Shown piece after piece: positions 22,362 through 22,837 of a stretch of 22,837 bases of DNA. The translations under genes and the position numbers were made by a program. The stretch covers positions 1 through 22,837 of the forward strand of contig DAINQP010000077.1 of the NCBI GenBank assembly GCA_036742665.1, in the 5' to 3' direction. The notes beneath the pieces are model-generated. The model was not told where the DNA came from, ran no database searches, and saw only the letters and a program-made list of their open reading frames with translations. Source of the stretch: Gp6-AA40 sp036742665 (lineage in GTDB: Bacteria > Acidobacteriota > Vicinamibacteria > Vicinamibacterales > UBA2999). Numbering within the stretch: the first letter of the stretch is position 1; each line of letters begins with the position of its first letter.

Positions 22362-22837
22362 TCAGGACGCGCGGCCGGCGAACTCGCGCGTTTCCGTGTG
22401 GACCTTCACGCGCTCGCCTTCCTTGATGAACAGCGGCACGCGGATCTCGAGACCCGTTTCGAGCCGCGCCAGCTTGGTGACGCCGCCACTGGCCGTGTCG
22501 CCGCGGACGCCGGGCTCCGTATAGGTGACGGTCAACTCCACGTGCGGGGGAAATTGGATCCCAATCGGTGCGCCGTTGTACTTCTGGACTTGAACCAGCA
22601 CGTTATCTACAACCAGCTGCCGGTCATCGCCGAGCGTATCGGAGCCGATCGTCAACGTTTCGAACGTCTCCTGATCCATGAAGTGGTAGCCCTCGTTGTC
22701 GGAATACGAGAACGAGGCTGAGACCTGCACGAGGTCCGGTTCAGCAAACTTCTCCCCCGCCTTGAATGTCTTGTCGAACACCGCCCGTGTCAGCAGATTG
22801 CGCATTTTGAGACGGACGAGCGTCTGTCCGCCGCGGG
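22362..22837 (-). CDS. efp: Elongation factor P, C-terminal part (5' end beyond the window)
   Basis: EF-P binds the ribosome and relieves stalling at polyproline. The frame reads through the window edge: before the internal ATG at 22805 it already encodes RGGQTLVRLK, continuing MRNLLTRAVFDKTFKAGEKF, so the true start lies outside. The OB domains II and III are complete, with VSASFSYSDNEGYHFMDQET, VELTVTYTEPGVRGDTASGG and the closing LEIRVPLFIKEGERVKVHTE. The modified lysine loop of domain I is not in the window. It ends 14 bp from the converging amidase gene. Polyproline runs in neighbouring products (the lipoprotein linker at 3774-4595, the amidase linker) would be natural EF-P clients, which is inference. 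Confidence 0.95.
   Translation of the reverse strand, partial: RGGQTLVRLKMRNLLTRAVFDKTFKAGEKFAEPDLVQVSASFSYSDNEGYHFMDQETFETLTIGSDTLGDDRQLVVDNVLVQVQKYNGAPIGIQFPPHVELTVTYTEPGVRGDTASGGVTKLARLETGLEIRVPLFIKEGERVKVHTETREFAGRAS

Noticed and set aside
1..22837. A CRISPR array, prophage, transposon or defence island
   Set aside because: No repeat-spacer pattern, integrase, transposase, terminase, restriction or toxin-antitoxin genes were seen. The repeats found are short tandem heptamers and small palindromes at gene edges.

Overview
The window comes from a GC-rich bacterial chromosome and is almost fully packed with housekeeping genes. The mix suggests an environmental Gram-negative lineage, most likely an acidobacterium of the Vicinamibacteria type. 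The grounds are a lipid-linked GT39 glycosyltransferase, a Sec-secreted AMIN/Amidase_3 amidase, RNase J as the mRNA nuclease, many GTG and TTG starts, and short intergenic heptamer and palindromic repeats. That placement is inference from style and content. No rRNA or other lineage-defining marker is present.

Layout. 1-3558 (minus strand) is a branched-chain amino-acid operon read ilvB-ilvN-ilvC-ilvD, with ilvD cut by the window edge. 3774-4595 (plus) encodes a proline/alanine-rich lipoprotein with a glycine zipper. 4602-5218 (minus) holds a CoA-binding Rossmann protein followed by a small CDGSH iron-sulfur protein. 5251-6930 (plus) encodes a GT39 glycosyltransferase. 6943-13436 (minus) is one long gene string: secreted protein, recG, rsmD, coaD, PLP aminotransferase, glcD-like FAD oxidase. 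13572-22347 (plus) runs lexA, a DUF3467 protein, nth, a zincin-type metallopeptidase, rsmA, RNase J, ftsK, amidase. 22362-22837 (minus) is the 3' part of efp.

How the genes work together. IlvB/IlvN, IlvC and IlvD are consecutive steps of valine/isoleucine synthesis. The plus-strand block mixes SOS control and DNA repair (LexA, Nth), ribosome and RNA maturation (RsmA, RNase J) and cell division (FtsK, amidase). The recG string joins fork repair, 16S rRNA methylation (RsmD) and CoA synthesis (CoaD). Coupling is tight: GTGA and TTGA four-base overlaps, one-base gaps, and an amidase start inside ftsK.

The most interesting signals are small and lie between genes. They are a sigma70-like lexA promoter whose spacer and -10 hold three TTCGC half-sites at 11-bp spacing, heptanucleotide tandem arrays in two operon junctions, and a dispersed palindromic repeat that forms the first codons of rsmA and is read through at the 5' end of the glcD-like gene. 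There are also three genes whose only visible start signal is a -10 box placed for leaderless transcripts. I found no CRISPR array, transposase, phage gene, tRNA, rRNA or defence system, and no convincing undescribed multi-gene system.
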